Assembly: GCA_033977485.1 (NCBI GenBank) | Contig: CM066994.1 | Coordinates: 84,692,871-84,756,870 of the forward strand | DNA length: 64,000 bases | Direction: 5' to 3' | From: Hydrangea macrophylla | Lineage: Eukaryota; Streptophyta; Magnoliopsida; Cornales; Hydrangeaceae | Shown here: one piece after another, positions 10,828 through 22,385 of the stretch | Layout: each line of letters begins with the position of its first letter | Position numbering within the stretch: the first letter of the stretch is position 1 | The notes under the pieces: model-generated | The model's database searches: none | What the model saw: only the letters and a program-made list of their open reading frames with translations | Told to the model about the DNA's origin: nothing | Made by a program: the position numbers and the translations under genes

Positions 10828-11984
10828 GTAAGTTATATAAACTTATAACTTGGAGGCCAAGAACTTTGTGGTTTACTCAACAAATAGGGAATTTGTTTTC
10901 AATTAAAATCAAATTGTAGAATACACACACACAGATACATACGTATATATACTGATACATATATAACTCCACATATTTTGAAAGGGTAGTATAGATCAAT
11001 AGGGGTCAAGCTTAAGTTGTTTAGGAAATTAGCTTTAGGCACAAGTATAACACACACTACAAGCATTTCCAAACAAGGCACATCCAATGATGAGTTGCCA
11101 TAAATGGAAATAAAGTACAAGTCACTTCATGCTTTACATCACTTCCAAAATCTGTGGAAGTTCCATGCGGCATGGACAGTTTTGCACATGAACTAGTATT
11201 TTCGCAGTGCGGTGTTCACCACAAAAATACAGAAAATTCATTTTAACGTAAGAAATGGTTTTCCGGTTTTATAAAAATACTGATTGAGTCAAAAGAAAAT
11301 ATTTTCACCATTTTGAAATATAGTTTTAAAATTCAACATAGGTATTGCTAAATTTACAGAAATTGCAGTTTTGACCCCAAAAGAATTTCAAATATGAAAT
11401 AAAGCAAGTCACAAGATTTTAACACATGAAGATTATAAATTAAAATGAAATCAGCAATACAGATTAAATATGGAAATACAAAGCGAATTTAAATATGGCA
11501 AATGCAAATACAAATAATTAAATGGAAATGCAGGTTGTTACACTATCAATTTCCATTGAACATTCTTTCTGAAATTCTTCTTCCCTTTTCTGCAATTCTT
11601 CTTCTCTCTTCTACAACTTCACCTTCAAACTATTGATTACTTCTATGCCACGGTCACAGATAGGCCTGTCATACCAAGCAAAAAATTGCAACCTCCATTT
11701 CCCTATATGTAAAAGGAGGTATCTTTAGAAAATGAAATTTGGTATTAACATTGAAATCAATTTTCTCATTCAATGATGAGCCAGTTTGCCATTACAATTC
11801 TATACATCGATCGATATAAACACAACAAAGGGGTTTTGATTCAAACCCTAACCTTATGTAAAGCGCATCTATGAAACCTTTGACTTGGGTTCTTCTCCGT
11901 CCAAGATGTCCTCATAACAGCAGCTTCTCCGCACAAACAAACAATTCTAGATCCATACGATGCCCCAGAATCATTGTTGGACAT

Positions 11985-13098
11985 TGCACTTATTCTCTCT
12001 CTCTCCTACTCTTCCTCTCTGCTTCTCAACATATAGAAACAAGCATTTCAGATTTATAAGTTGACGGAGAATCAGTAGCATAAACACAAAGAAAATGGGA
12101 AAAGGAAGGAATTATAAGGAGGTATTTCAGATTTTCTTTACCTGTCTTCAGTATTTCTTCCATTTTCAAAGTCTCAAATATTCATATCATGTTTACCATT
12201 GAAAGCATGACTAATGTCTACTTTTATATCAAGTTCAAAGAGGAGTATCTGGTACCTATCCAAGACAGAGGAGTATCTTCCCTAATGCCTAAGTTCTGTT
12301 ACGGCAATAATCATGAATATCAGGACACGTGGATACGGCAACAATCTATATTTTTCTTCTATTTCTAAGAGCAGATAGTGTTTTTATGTAAGAGTAAGAA
12401 CTTCTTTCTTGTTTTCCCTTCCGTTTTCCCTCACGAAGGAAAACCATTTCCCTCGTGTTTTACCTTGTATTTTCTTTCATGCTTAAATACATCAAAAACA
12501 AAAACTATAAATTTGTAAAATGTAATTGTAATCTAGGAATAAAGGAAGGGAAATGACTCATAACATGCAAGGTGTTCAATTTATTTCAAAACTTTTTCTC
12601 TGTTCTTTGCTATTTTTCTCATCGTTTCCCTTATTAACCAAACAAATGAAAATGTTTTCCTCTATGTTTTCCTTTCTTTTCCCTCACTAAATCCAAGAAC
12701 CAAACAAAGCCTAAGGGAAACACTTTTTCTTGTTTGGTTAGTAAGGGAAAAAGAGAGGAAAAAGAAAAGAATTTTGGGTAAAAAATAGATTACACTTTCC
12801 CTTTTCAATTCCTAGTGTCAATTAAGCATGAAGGAAAACACGAGGCATTTAATTTTCCTTCTCATTTCCTTACCTTTCCCTTTCCCTTTCCCTTTCCCTT
12901 TCCTTTTTCCTTTTCTTTATCGAAAACCACAAACCAAACAGAGCCTAAGAGTGACTTGATTTATCATACATTCATATGTGATTTAAATTTTAATGTATTC
13001 AATAGACACATAAGTTCCACATATACGGCATTGTTCTAATAGTATTGACATTAGAAGGATGCAAAGGCTCGCATATTGGAACCACAACATGAATGAAA
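11985..13098. other. MULE region upstream of the GRF gene, non-coding
   Basis: Just upstream of the minus-strand ATG is a GA-rich leader (12000-12015 on minus). Further up lies a pyrimidine-rich stretch with an imperfect inverted repeat: 12467-12486 (TTTTCTTTCATGCTTAA) pairs with about 12823-12842 (TTAAGCATGAAGGAAAA), and AACCAAACA-GCCTAAG phrases occur near 12690 and 12930. A (CCCTTT)n run occupies about 12873-12903. This may be a MITE or simply promoter DNA; I see no coding region. Confidence 0.5.
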
Positions 13099-14098
13099 CA
13101 ACCCAACTAGTTTTTTAGCGGTATTAGAGTGCCCAACAATATAAGTTTATAAAATACAGATTCCACCAATTAACCGTATGATAATCAATTAGATGAATAA
13201 TTAGAATGAAAGAACCTAAGAGCCAAGTGTCCAACAAAAAATCTAGATGTATAAGTGCGGCTAAAATTAACAGCAATTGAGATTTGATATCATTCATACA
13301 AACAAACTTCATAAGATAAAGACAACCTGAAATCAGATTCATTAACTAGCAACCATAAGTCTGCTACACTTCTATCACCAATTTGGGTAATACCCAATTC
13401 CCCAAAATTCATAAACATAACAATCTAGTAAGTAATTGGGCAATTTTTGTTTCCATAGATTTGCAAACACAATGTCATAAAATAACCCAACAAAATAATT
13501 AGTACATATTATACCTTCCTTTGGGAAATTTGCACAATGGGCGAACTGGGTCGAATTGAAAACAGCTCCCAAACAGACCCACTCTTGATAAAGGGCTCCT
13601 TTCAAGTGAGTTCAAACCAGTGCAATGAAACCCAAAACCACCAACAGAAGCAAGCAAAACTCAGCATGTATCAAGGAGAGATGAAAGGGATCTTCTCTTG
13701 TACCCAAATCGCAGCAACCAAATCTCAACCCTATATGAACAAAGAGGAATGAACCCATAGGTGTTTGCATATGTCAAGAGAGAGAGAGAGAGAGGGAGAG
13801 AGAGAGAGAGAGAGAAATTGAAGCCCACAGTTTTACGCAGCAATGGTGAAGCTGTTCTAAATCGCAGCTAGGGTCTCTTGGGGTCTGTGCATTTTGAGGA
13901 GAGGAGAGAGAAAGACAAGCACAGCGCATTGGGTATTTCTTTGATTTGGGCGTTTTTTTTTAACAAAAATGATTTGGGCGGGTTTTGTTTAAAAAACCGA
14001 AATGGGTAGATGCAAGGCCCGTTGGTGTCAAAATGTGTGGTCCCCACAGTTATTTCGGTGCAAAGCCTCGGTACACTTTGGTTGGTGTAGCATTATTG
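13099..14098 (-). repeat. MULE right terminal inverted repeat
   Basis: 1,000 bp, reverse complement of 3202-4342 with about 140 bp missing. It ends GGTTGGTGTAGCATTATTG at 14098. Confidence 0.9.
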
Positions 14099-14107
14099 TT
14101 TCTTTTA
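14099..14107 (+). repeat. MULE target-site duplication, right
   Basis: TTTCTTTTA, identical to 3193-3201. Confidence 0.9.
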
Positions 14108-14281
14108 TTTTTTGGTGTTTGAACTTAACCAATAAAGGTGTAAATTGGTCAGTTGGTCAATTTTTTAGGAGTTTGGTCGATTTTGCAGTCGGTTTTAGCT
14201 TGTACATATATTTGGAAAATCGACCATTCAATTTATGATTTGTGGTTTGTAGTTTGCGATTTTTTCTTACTCCCATAGTAT

Positions 14282-14710
14282 TGTCACATCCCGATTTTTG
14301 GATAACAAAATATTTAATCCAGAGCATGTATCCAGACTAATATCCAATTGCCAAAATCCCAAGAGTGACACCCTCACATAGGCTAACATATAATTTATTG
14401 AAAACAATATTTAATACTCAATAAATAAGGACACATGATCTTTTGTTTAAAGAAAAAACTCTTTATTATTATATTTGTATTCCCAAACATCCATTTCATT
14501 ATAAAAGAAATTAAACTCCATTACACATTATATCCTTTCGATTTACAAAAGAAATATTATTTTCATTCAATAAAACCCTCTTTACAGAGTTCAGCGGAAA
14601 GAAAATAAATAAGCATAAAATATATGCATCCGTTGGTCAGAGCAATGCAACGTTCCCAATACCCAATATACAATCCTTATTTCAATTATACATATGTGAC
14701 CCACACTGCC
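14282..14710 (-). repeat. Tekay/Del-like LTR (element C), segment 1
   Basis: The plus strand starts TGTCACATCCCGATTTTTGG at 14282, which is the 3' end of this LTR in its own (minus) sense. It stops where element A is inserted and resumes at 24426. DNA between 14108 and 14281 is unassigned flank. Confidence 0.8.
14706..14710 (+). repeat. Element A target-site duplication, left
   Basis: CTGCC, repeated at 24426-24430. Confidence 0.85.
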
Positions 14711-16734
14711 TGTCACACCCCAACCCGCCACACGCGGATTAGGACTGTGTAACAAAGAATTACCCAAACCAAAACACTCCTTAGTAATAGTAAAATAAGA
14801 GTTAAATATAGTAAAAGGAATTCATTAGAATAAACCGACCCAAGGGTAAAAGTCAAATTTTATATCAAAAGATAGCCCTTCGAGTCTCGGTTTCAACGCA
14901 AAAAAACGACGAACGAATCCGAATTTTCTAGAAAGAGTTATGTCCATTTCCGTAAAAGTCGATGGCCAAAAATAGACCTGCAGATTTTGCACATCAAATT
15001 TCTAGACCAATTTCCCTGTTTAAGAGTTAAAAAAACGTAACCAAAACCAAATTACTCATACAAACCCATCGTCATTCGCTACCAACTGATTCACTAATAT
15101 GTTCATAGACCTAGAAACCAAGAAGAGATAAAAACTAGTTTATGCAAAATCCTTACACTAATTGGTCTCCATTCTAAAGCATACAATATGAGTTTCTAAT
15201 TTCAAAATTTACAACCAACTCCCAACCCAACTGAGTACGCCCACAAACAACGTATTAACATATACAACAAAAGAAACATACTCCCAAGTTGTCCAGAACC
15301 CCATGGTTCAACGCTTTTCACTGTGATGCTAATCTGAACATGCGTGGTTATTAGCCACAAAACCGAATAAGATTTCGCTCAGTGAATACGTGGTACTAAT
15401 CATGCAATTGGAGTATTTAATGATTCATAACACCAATTAAACATTCACAATAATAAATGATCGCAAGCGTGTCAAGTAATCAATCACCATCATTCTGGAC
15501 CCCTGATTCCGGCCATTCTCACTTTTTCCCGTCGCATATAGCGAAATCACTCATTCTCTCGTGACCGTAGTCAATTCACTGTGGTCGTCACCACCGTCCC
15601 CTTTTCTTTAAGGACTTCATCATCATCCCCCTTTTCTCTGAGGAATGGCGTACCTTATATACGGGCTATAAATAATGGTGATTAATTACTTGACACCCAT
15701 TGACCCAAATAAGCAAATAAGCAGCTCAACATGTCAACATGGCAATTTCAACATTTCAAACACGTTAAATAATAAATAATCACATGCTTTTCTACTTAAT
15801 CATAAATTAAGCATTCTAAGCATTTAATAACAATTAAAAGACATTAAACATCCAATTTTGGGATTAGGATACTCACCTCATGAATAGGTCCAAATAAAGC
15901 CTAGAAATTCCATATTTATTCGCAAAACTAGCTCTAGTTACTCCCAACGATATCCCTACATATATAGATCACATATATGTATCACCCCTTAAATTGGGTC
16001 GCGGAAAAACATTATCAAAATTGAAAAAATAATGGCATAGAAATAATTATTTTACCTTCACGAGTTCAAATATGGTTTCGGTTCGCGAAACAGTGTACCG
16101 ACGGCGGAGAAACGATGACAAATGCACCAACGTGAAGCTTTTTTCTCTCAACTCTCCGAAGCTCTCTGTATCTGAACTCTATGTATCCATCCATTTGCTT
16201 GTTTTTTTTTTTTTAAACATTGAGATTAGTCACCAAATGAAGTGTCATCTAAACAAACTTTCTACTAATTGCACTTACACCCCCACAACTTCTAAACTCC
16301 TATTATGAAACCCCCTAACAATTGTATTAACTATCCAATTATCTAAATGGATATGTGTCTATGTCACGTATGAACCCCAAAGTAGTTCCAAGTATTTTAT
16401 AAAGTTGCCAATTAACCTACTGGTTATGAATCCAATTCCTATTTGCTCTCACATGGATACCCGAACTGGTGCCATAAAGGGCCACAAATAACAATAAAAT
16501 ATTAAAAATACTTTAACAAATATTCATTTAATCATATAAATGCAACTAAATGTAATTTATTTAATCTAAACCTCCCGTGGGTCCCACGTCATATCTATCA
16601 GACTGTGCCTTTTATCAAGCACTAATCACATCAGGGGTGACTGAAACTCACCCAAATCATCACATGCAATTAATTATACTAATTAATGCACGCAAAATAA
16701 ATATTGCTACCTTTTTCCGAGTACAAGTATTACA
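14711..16734 (-). repeat. Element A 3' LTR
   Basis: 2,024 bp. The plus strand starts TGTCACACCCCAACCCGCC and ends GTATTACA. It is nearly identical to 22386-24425, which carries an extra ~18 bp near 22525. Confidence 0.9.
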
Positions 16735-16752
16735 TCTCTCCCTCCCTTTTAG
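16735..16752 (-). other. Element A polypurine tract
   Basis: On the minus strand AAAAGGGAGGGAGAGA lies directly before the LTR start TGTAATAC. This primes plus-strand DNA synthesis in LTR retrotransposons. Confidence 0.75.
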
Positions 16753-19624
16753 GAAGTTTGTCCCCAAACTTTTCTTGTCTCAGGTAACCTCACAGTTGTT
16801 GTTCAAACCATACCATTCTCTGATGATAACACATTTAGATTATTCTATCCCCGTAGTAGACATTTCCATCAACTTATTGAAAACAAGACCCACTTAATGT
16901 ATTCTCAACCAATTGTCAACTTGTGAAAGACATTCTTCCAATATTCAATTTCTTTCCCGTTGCCCCGTGCGAATTCCCAAAACATCAGTATAAGTCAAAT
17001 ATTCCATTTTATGATGATAGACATCAGTAAGCATAGAATTTCACAATTCCCTTCCATATACAAATCGATTAACCCTAGCAAATCTGTATTTCTAACCATT
17101 AACAATTGAACTCCACCTGTCTACAATCATTTACCGGTCAATATCTAATCTCTGTTGACTTTGACTATCTAGTCACGAAGTTCATCACAACAGATACTCA
17201 TTTTTACTTGGTCATTAATATTGTTGACAATAACCCATGACTTTTGGATATTTCTGTCTTCATTTTCTATTAAACCACACATCTCCAATATGTTTTACAA
17301 TTCTCATCTGAAAGTGATTTTCTCAACATTGTAGCTTTAACTGCTAATTGGTGATACCCGAATTCCAAATATATTCTCAAGGGCTTTTATTCCCTATAAT
17401 CAATTAACGAGTTGTCATGTATAATAAAATATAGCGTGGTCTCATATCTGCCTATTAACATATTCTTCCACAATCCCGTTATGAGCTTCAATATATCTTC
17501 TAGAATCCATTCCTTGAGCTATCTACATTCAAAACATATAATAGGCTTCCAGATTTCAACACATCTTACTATAGAATGATACCCAATCGCTTCCCTTTCA
17601 GCAGTCCATCAGTAGTTTCTCTTTCCCCCCTTTTTAAAAAAACAGAATCCCAAACATATCTTTAAGTCAACTTCCCCATGACACAATAGCGTTGGTTAAC
17701 TCAAATTATTCCTTACTTACTCATACTTGCCAAAATACTGGCAATAGGTGCACCAACTCAGCGATTCTTTAATATTCTGTCTCTATACTTGATTAACTCA
17801 ACAGTTAAGCACATAGTTAACAATTTATCATTTGCAGGTAATCTTATCAATAATTCAACTTTAACTTCTACCGGTAATATCCAGACTTCTAACTAAATAT
17901 CAACAACTTATATTCCTGCAGTTGATCGTCAAATCATTATATATAATAGAATACAATTACAATCTTTTTCCCTGAATCAATTTCATTCGAGATACCTACT
18001 TAATTTACTGTAAAGTAGAAATCTGATCATTCCGCTTTCAGTAATTTCATCATAAATCTTCTTTCTCCAAAAAGCACAAAACAAACAGATCCCTGAGTCA
18101 ATTCCTTCTAATCTAATGTAATAATGTCACGTGTACCTACATTTCTGCTATTATCATTTATTGTCTAGTTGTCTCAGAAAATTTCCATTTTCTATCAAGT
18201 CTCTATTTCAATGCAATCATATCCGGATAGTCAATACACATACAAAATTCTTCTATCAATCTCTAATTCAAAATACTAATAATCATTTTGGCTTTACCTG
18301 AATAACGTTGATTGTCAAATTGTAGCTCAGCATGAGTTTCAACTGTCTTCTTTACAATATACTGAATTCATATCATGTAATCAAGTATTTCAAATCTCTG
18401 CAATTCATATAAGCTTCATGCTTGCAAACTAACACTGCAAAATATTCAATACAGAAGTAATCTCTCATATTTCAAATCTTGTGTCTGATGATTTACCTCG
18501 TGAAGTTCCCAATTCCCGTAAAATATAAGCAGTTATCGTATCAACATACAACTCAATCTCAATTCTAAGTTTCATCTGAATCAACAAATGTTCAAGTGTA
18601 GAACAACCAATCAAATCCATGTCTTCATGAATCAATTCTTTAGTTACTCAGAACTCTTTCATGTGATCAATATAAATCCACAAGTGTTCCTGTATAAATA
18701 ACCAAATCTATGGTGTAGTTATAATGGTTATCACTCTCTGGTCTTCTATTAGCTCATCTCTTACCTTAGGACTTCAACTGTTGTAGAAATTTTCTTCATT
18801 CTTCTCCAATCAAAACTTAAATCTTCAACATTTTTTTCTATCTATAACAGATTCTCAATACTAGCAAAAATTCATATATCAACATCATTACAATTTGGGT
18901 CTTCAACTTAGTCCTCATAAATTTTCTTCATGTCATGTGTCCTTCCAAACTATGTATACACTAATGCTAAATAATAACATCATCACTAATGTCGTCACGT
19001 ATTCATAAATTTATAAACTTCAACTGGTGTTGTGGTTATCCCAATCATCTTCACAAAGACTCACATTTTCTGTACTAGGTCTTTAACAAATCTTAACAAT
19101 GTCTCCACTCTATTCTTCTGTTACATGTATCCAAACCTCAAGTTTACATCAGGAAACACATGTACGTGCTAATGAGACTAACAGATAATGCATTTATTCA
19201 TTGCTCATATACTGCTTCTTAACTATAACTTCAATTAACTTCAGCTGATTCTAATTACACATAATCTCCACAATATTATGCTTGAATGAACGAATCCCTT
19301 ATCAAATAAATTTCACTTTCTATAGCTTCTTCATTCTTAACTCTATAACTCCATTAGATACGGTACCCCGAATATTGGTTATATTTATAATATTTTACTG
19401 ATAGTAATTCTATCTTCTTCTAATCAAATTATTTAACCAGTCCTCAAATAACATATCAAGAATTCGTTTACTACCCAAATATTTCCAGATATCAATTCGA
19501 TGTCTTCTCATAATTTAAACAAATACAAAGTTCCTGACAACCCCTCCTTCATATACTAATAAATTCCGATAACCGTCTCAATATAGAATAATGACGTCAT
19601 ACTAATTGTCTAATTTAATTTAAT
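16753..19624 (-). other. Element A interior, AT-rich, no recognisable coding
   Basis: About 2.9 kb with dense stops in all frames. I looked for RT (YxDD), integrase and protease signatures on the minus strand and saw none. It is either replaced non-coding sequence or a pol region eroded beyond recognition by eye. Confidence 0.6.
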
Positions 19625-21704
19625 TGTTAGGGTTAAATCTTTGTAATGGATACACATTGTTATTGTTGAAGTAATCTAGATATTTTCTTTCCCCTTCGTG
19701 TGACTTTGTGATTATGACATTAGGGTATTCGAAAGGGTTAGGTGAATAGTTAGTTTGATAAAACTATATGTGAAATATTCATGGTAATTAAGAAGTATAT
19801 GTGAAATTCGTTTTTCTTGTAATTCACACAGTTGCAGAAACTTTAGAAAATTATTAGAAAATCGTGGCTTTGAATTTGAACATTCTGTTCGCGTGTTTTA
19901 TGTAAAACGCAATTCTGCACACTTTTTGTCTAATGAAGTTTTTCTTGATTCTGCACCGTTTGGGCAGAAATTGAAGATTTCAGTAGCAGTTTTTAGTATA
20001 TTGAAATGTACGAAATTGGATAAATATGATTTGTTGTGTTTTTTTTTGATTCGTTCGTATGAATTAACAAAAATTACTTAGAGATACATGAATTCTCATA
20101 TAATATTGAATGTTAGGTTGAGGTTATTGTACCTAAAATAACTGACCTTATTTTGTGGTCATTTTGATAAAAAGGAGTAAATTAGATACGTTGAATAGTA
20201 TACTGGGGATCTTGTAATTGATTGGAAATTTTTGAAGGAAGATTGTTATGGGTTAATTGATAAAACCCTTTTATTGTAAGAAATTGGAATGCATCTAAAA
20301 GTTAGAGATGTGATTGGATGATAAGACGAAACTATGTGATAAACGTGAAATTCACAATTATTGGGGATAATACAAACGATAAGTGATAATTGCAACATAG
20401 TTCTTTAGTGTTCAGCACTCCCCGTTATATGATATATTTTTTTGGTAGCTCGACTTGCTGAGTGTACCCTTTTGCCAGTGGCTTCGTGATCAAGCTGGTT
20501 TAAGCCTTATGCCCAGCTTATTTGTTAGACGTCTAGGCATATTGACCGGCCTTCCATTGTGTATACCTGGTTTGGTTGATACCCCAACCAAATTGGCACC
20601 GCAGTGGATGTTAGTAGTATGTCCGGGCACACATGGGATATATGTGTGGGTTATACCATGGAGGGTGGCCAAGTGGTGAACCTAGGGAACACAAAGATAA
20701 ATTTAATGCTAATAAATAATGAAAATGGATTATTTCATAAGACTGATAAGCATGAAATAATGAACGCGACATTTAAGTTAGAATGTGGACGGCTTATGTA
20801 TGGAATTATTCGCCTGGTTTGTGATCATTCGATTTACAGGATGGTAGGTCCACTAACTTTTATGCAGGGCTGGCTCATCATAGATATCCGAGGTAAGTAT
20901 AAAACTCGTAGTAACTTTGAATTTTGGGCAAGAAACTACTTGCCATCACATAAATGGAAACTACTCTTTTGTCCAAATATGTGTGTGGAGCTACCTGTCT
21001 TGGCCCAATAGTGTTGTAATGTGGTTTGTAGTCGACGGGTTCAGGTTGAAGCCCTCAGATTTTGTTATTTTTGTTTAACTCATACCAGTCATGTGACTGA
21101 CCCGAGTGTATTATGCATTCGGGTACGTTTCTATATGAAACGTAGTCGAATGTATGTGCAGGTTTAGTATTTGGAGATTTAATTTGGAGCTTCTGTTTGG
21201 GTGAAGAGATGGTCGCGGTGTTGTTTAGTATTAGAGTTGTACTTATTTTTTTGTTGTACTTTATTTTATTTCTGGCAGTGTGGGCCACATGTGTATAATT
21301 GTAATAAGGATTATATATTGGGTATTGGGAATGTTGTAATTGCTCTGACCAATGGATGTATGGATTTTATGTTTATTTATTTTCTTTCCGCTGAACTCTA
21401 TAAAGACGATTTTATTGAATGAACCTAATATTTCATTTGTAAATCGAAAGGATATAATATGTGTAATGGAGTTTAATTTCTTTTATAATGAAAATGAATG
21501 TTTGGGAATACAAGTTTAATAATAAAGAGTTTTTCTTTATACACAAAATCACATATACTTATTTAATGAGTATAAAATACAGTTTTCATTAATTATCTAT
21601 TAGTCTCTGCGAGGGTGTTACTCTCGGGGTTTTGGAAATTGAATATTAGTCTAGATACATGCTCTGGATTAAATATTTGGTTGTCCAAAAATCGGGGTGT
21701 GACA
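19625..21704 (+). mobile_element. LTR fragment B, same family as LTR C, inserted in element A
   Basis: The plus strand ends CCAAAAATCGGGGTGTGACA at 21704, the same terminus as LTR C in reverse. Shared phrases with LTR C include CACCGTTTGGGCAGAAA (19956; reverse complement near 25920) and ATTTTATTTCTGGCAG (21263; 24426 on the other strand). The 5' end is not a clean TGTAACA and appears to lack about 500-700 bp. The frames of about 74-135 codons inside it have no known motif. The exact left boundary is uncertain by tens of bases. Confidence 0.65.
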
Positions 21705-21759
21705 GATTTCCTTATCGTCTATTAGGGTAATCATGTGCTCGATGCCCATATTGTCTAGA

Positions 21760-22123
21760 GTCATAACTTTATCTTTAATTTCTGCTCTTGACTTGGACAA
21801 TTACTTGCAATGTACCCGAGTTGCCGACAAACATAACAAATTACAGAAGACCCACAACATACATCTCAATGTCATTTATGATAAATTGGACAACACAATT
21901 TCTTTTCTCTAGAAATGCCACTTGTCGATGAACTACCCTCATTTACTCTTCTCATCTTACCTTGACTTTCCCTAAGACTTTCTCTCAGTCTCTTACCTTT
22001 TTGATGTTGATTGGACTCTCTCAGAAACTCTTCTGTGGACAATGGTTCTATTCTTACCTCTGGGTTCGAATTTTCATTTGCTTCTTCCTCTGGTAAGGTA
22101 TTGATTCCTACAACCCTTTTCAT
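21760..22123 (-). pseudogene. Element A gag remnant with CCHC-like knuckle
   Basis: The minus strand reads from 22123 through a Glu/Arg-rich segment (STEEFLRESNQHQKGKRLR) to CCPIYHK and a stop. After further stops it reads CYVCRQLGYIASNCP at about 21830-21785, a gag zinc knuckle with the His changed to Tyr. It lies about 250 bp downstream of the primer-binding site, in the gag position. The part coding the gag core is missing or unreadable. Gag would have packaged element RNA; this copy cannot. Confidence 0.65.
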
Positions 22124-22368
22124 TTAATCCACCATTGTCAATGATATTTGTCTCTTTTCCGAGTTCATTGCTACCAGACAATTAAGACTGGCAACCAATA
22201 ACCTTAATGCTTACCATGCATACTATGTTATAAACATCATAAGCATACTAGACAATATTTTAAGCAAGCTAAAATTAACATGTATGCATGATCAAGTAAC
22301 TACGTGTCGTTGTGTGCACACTCACGCAACGTATTCGTCGTCTCTCGTTCCCAATGCTCTAACCTATT

Positions 22369-22380
22369 GCTCTGATACCA
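22369..22380 (-). other. Element A primer-binding site (tRNA-iMet type)
   Basis: Minus strand TGGTATCAGAGC, five bases from the LTR end. This matches the well-known complement of plant initiator tRNA-Met used by many copia and chromovirus elements. Confidence 0.85.
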
Positions 22381-22385
22381 AGACT

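Larger units (their letters stand above)
8711..11542 (-). mobile_element. Solo LTR of a Tekay/Del-like Ty3/gypsy element
   Basis: 2,832 bp running, on the minus strand, from TGTAACAACCTGCATTTCC at 11542 to ...CAGGGCGTGACA at 8711. The flanks read TTATC (8706-8710) and CTATC (11543-11547), a 5-bp TSD with one change. Removing the insert restores the frame of exon 2 of the GRF gene, which confirms the boundaries. There is no internal coding region, primer-binding site or second LTR. The TGTAACA start and ~2.8-kb size are typical of Tekay/Del chromovirus LTRs; lineage is an inference. Confidence 0.85.
8582..11984 (-). pseudogene. GRF-type zinc-finger protein, MULE accessory gene, split by a solo LTR
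   Basis: Exon 1 (11853-11984) starts at an ATG and encodes 44 residues with the first half of a GRF zinc finger: CLCGEAAV...SWTEKNPSQRFHRC. A donor AAG|GTTAGG and an acceptor CATATAG|GG bound a 150-bp intron (11703-11852). Exon 2 begins at 11702 with GNGGCNF and, after one missing T in a T-run, AWYDRPICDRG, the second half of the finger. The frame then carries an internal TAG, reaches the insertion point at 11543 and resumes in frame at 8710 with a Lys/Glu-rich coiled coil, ending CNWCPKK and TAA (8582-8584). The intact product would be ~140 residues, the size of small plant GRF proteins (At4g04775-like). GRF fingers bind nucleic acid in other proteins; a role here is inferred only from position. 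Confidence 0.8.
3202..14098 (+). mobile_element. Mutator-like element (MULE) with long TIRs and two convergent genes
   Basis: The element has ~1-kb terminal inverted repeats that both end CAATAATGCTACACCAAC and a perfect 9-bp TSD. Inside lie an FRS/MURA-type transposase (plus, 5297-7893) and a GRF-type zinc-finger gene (minus, 8582-11984), tail to tail, with a tandem-repeat block between their 3' ends. A 2.8-kb solo LTR (8711-11542) sits inside the second gene, so the element itself was about 8.1 kb. Both genes carry stops or frameshifts, so this copy looks non-autonomous today. The superfamily is fixed by TSD length, TIR type and the transposase; the family is not named. Confidence 0.92.

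Noticed and set aside
20604..21011. 135-codon frame in LTR fragment B
   Set aside because: It lies inside LTR sequence homologous to LTR C, where the frame is not kept.
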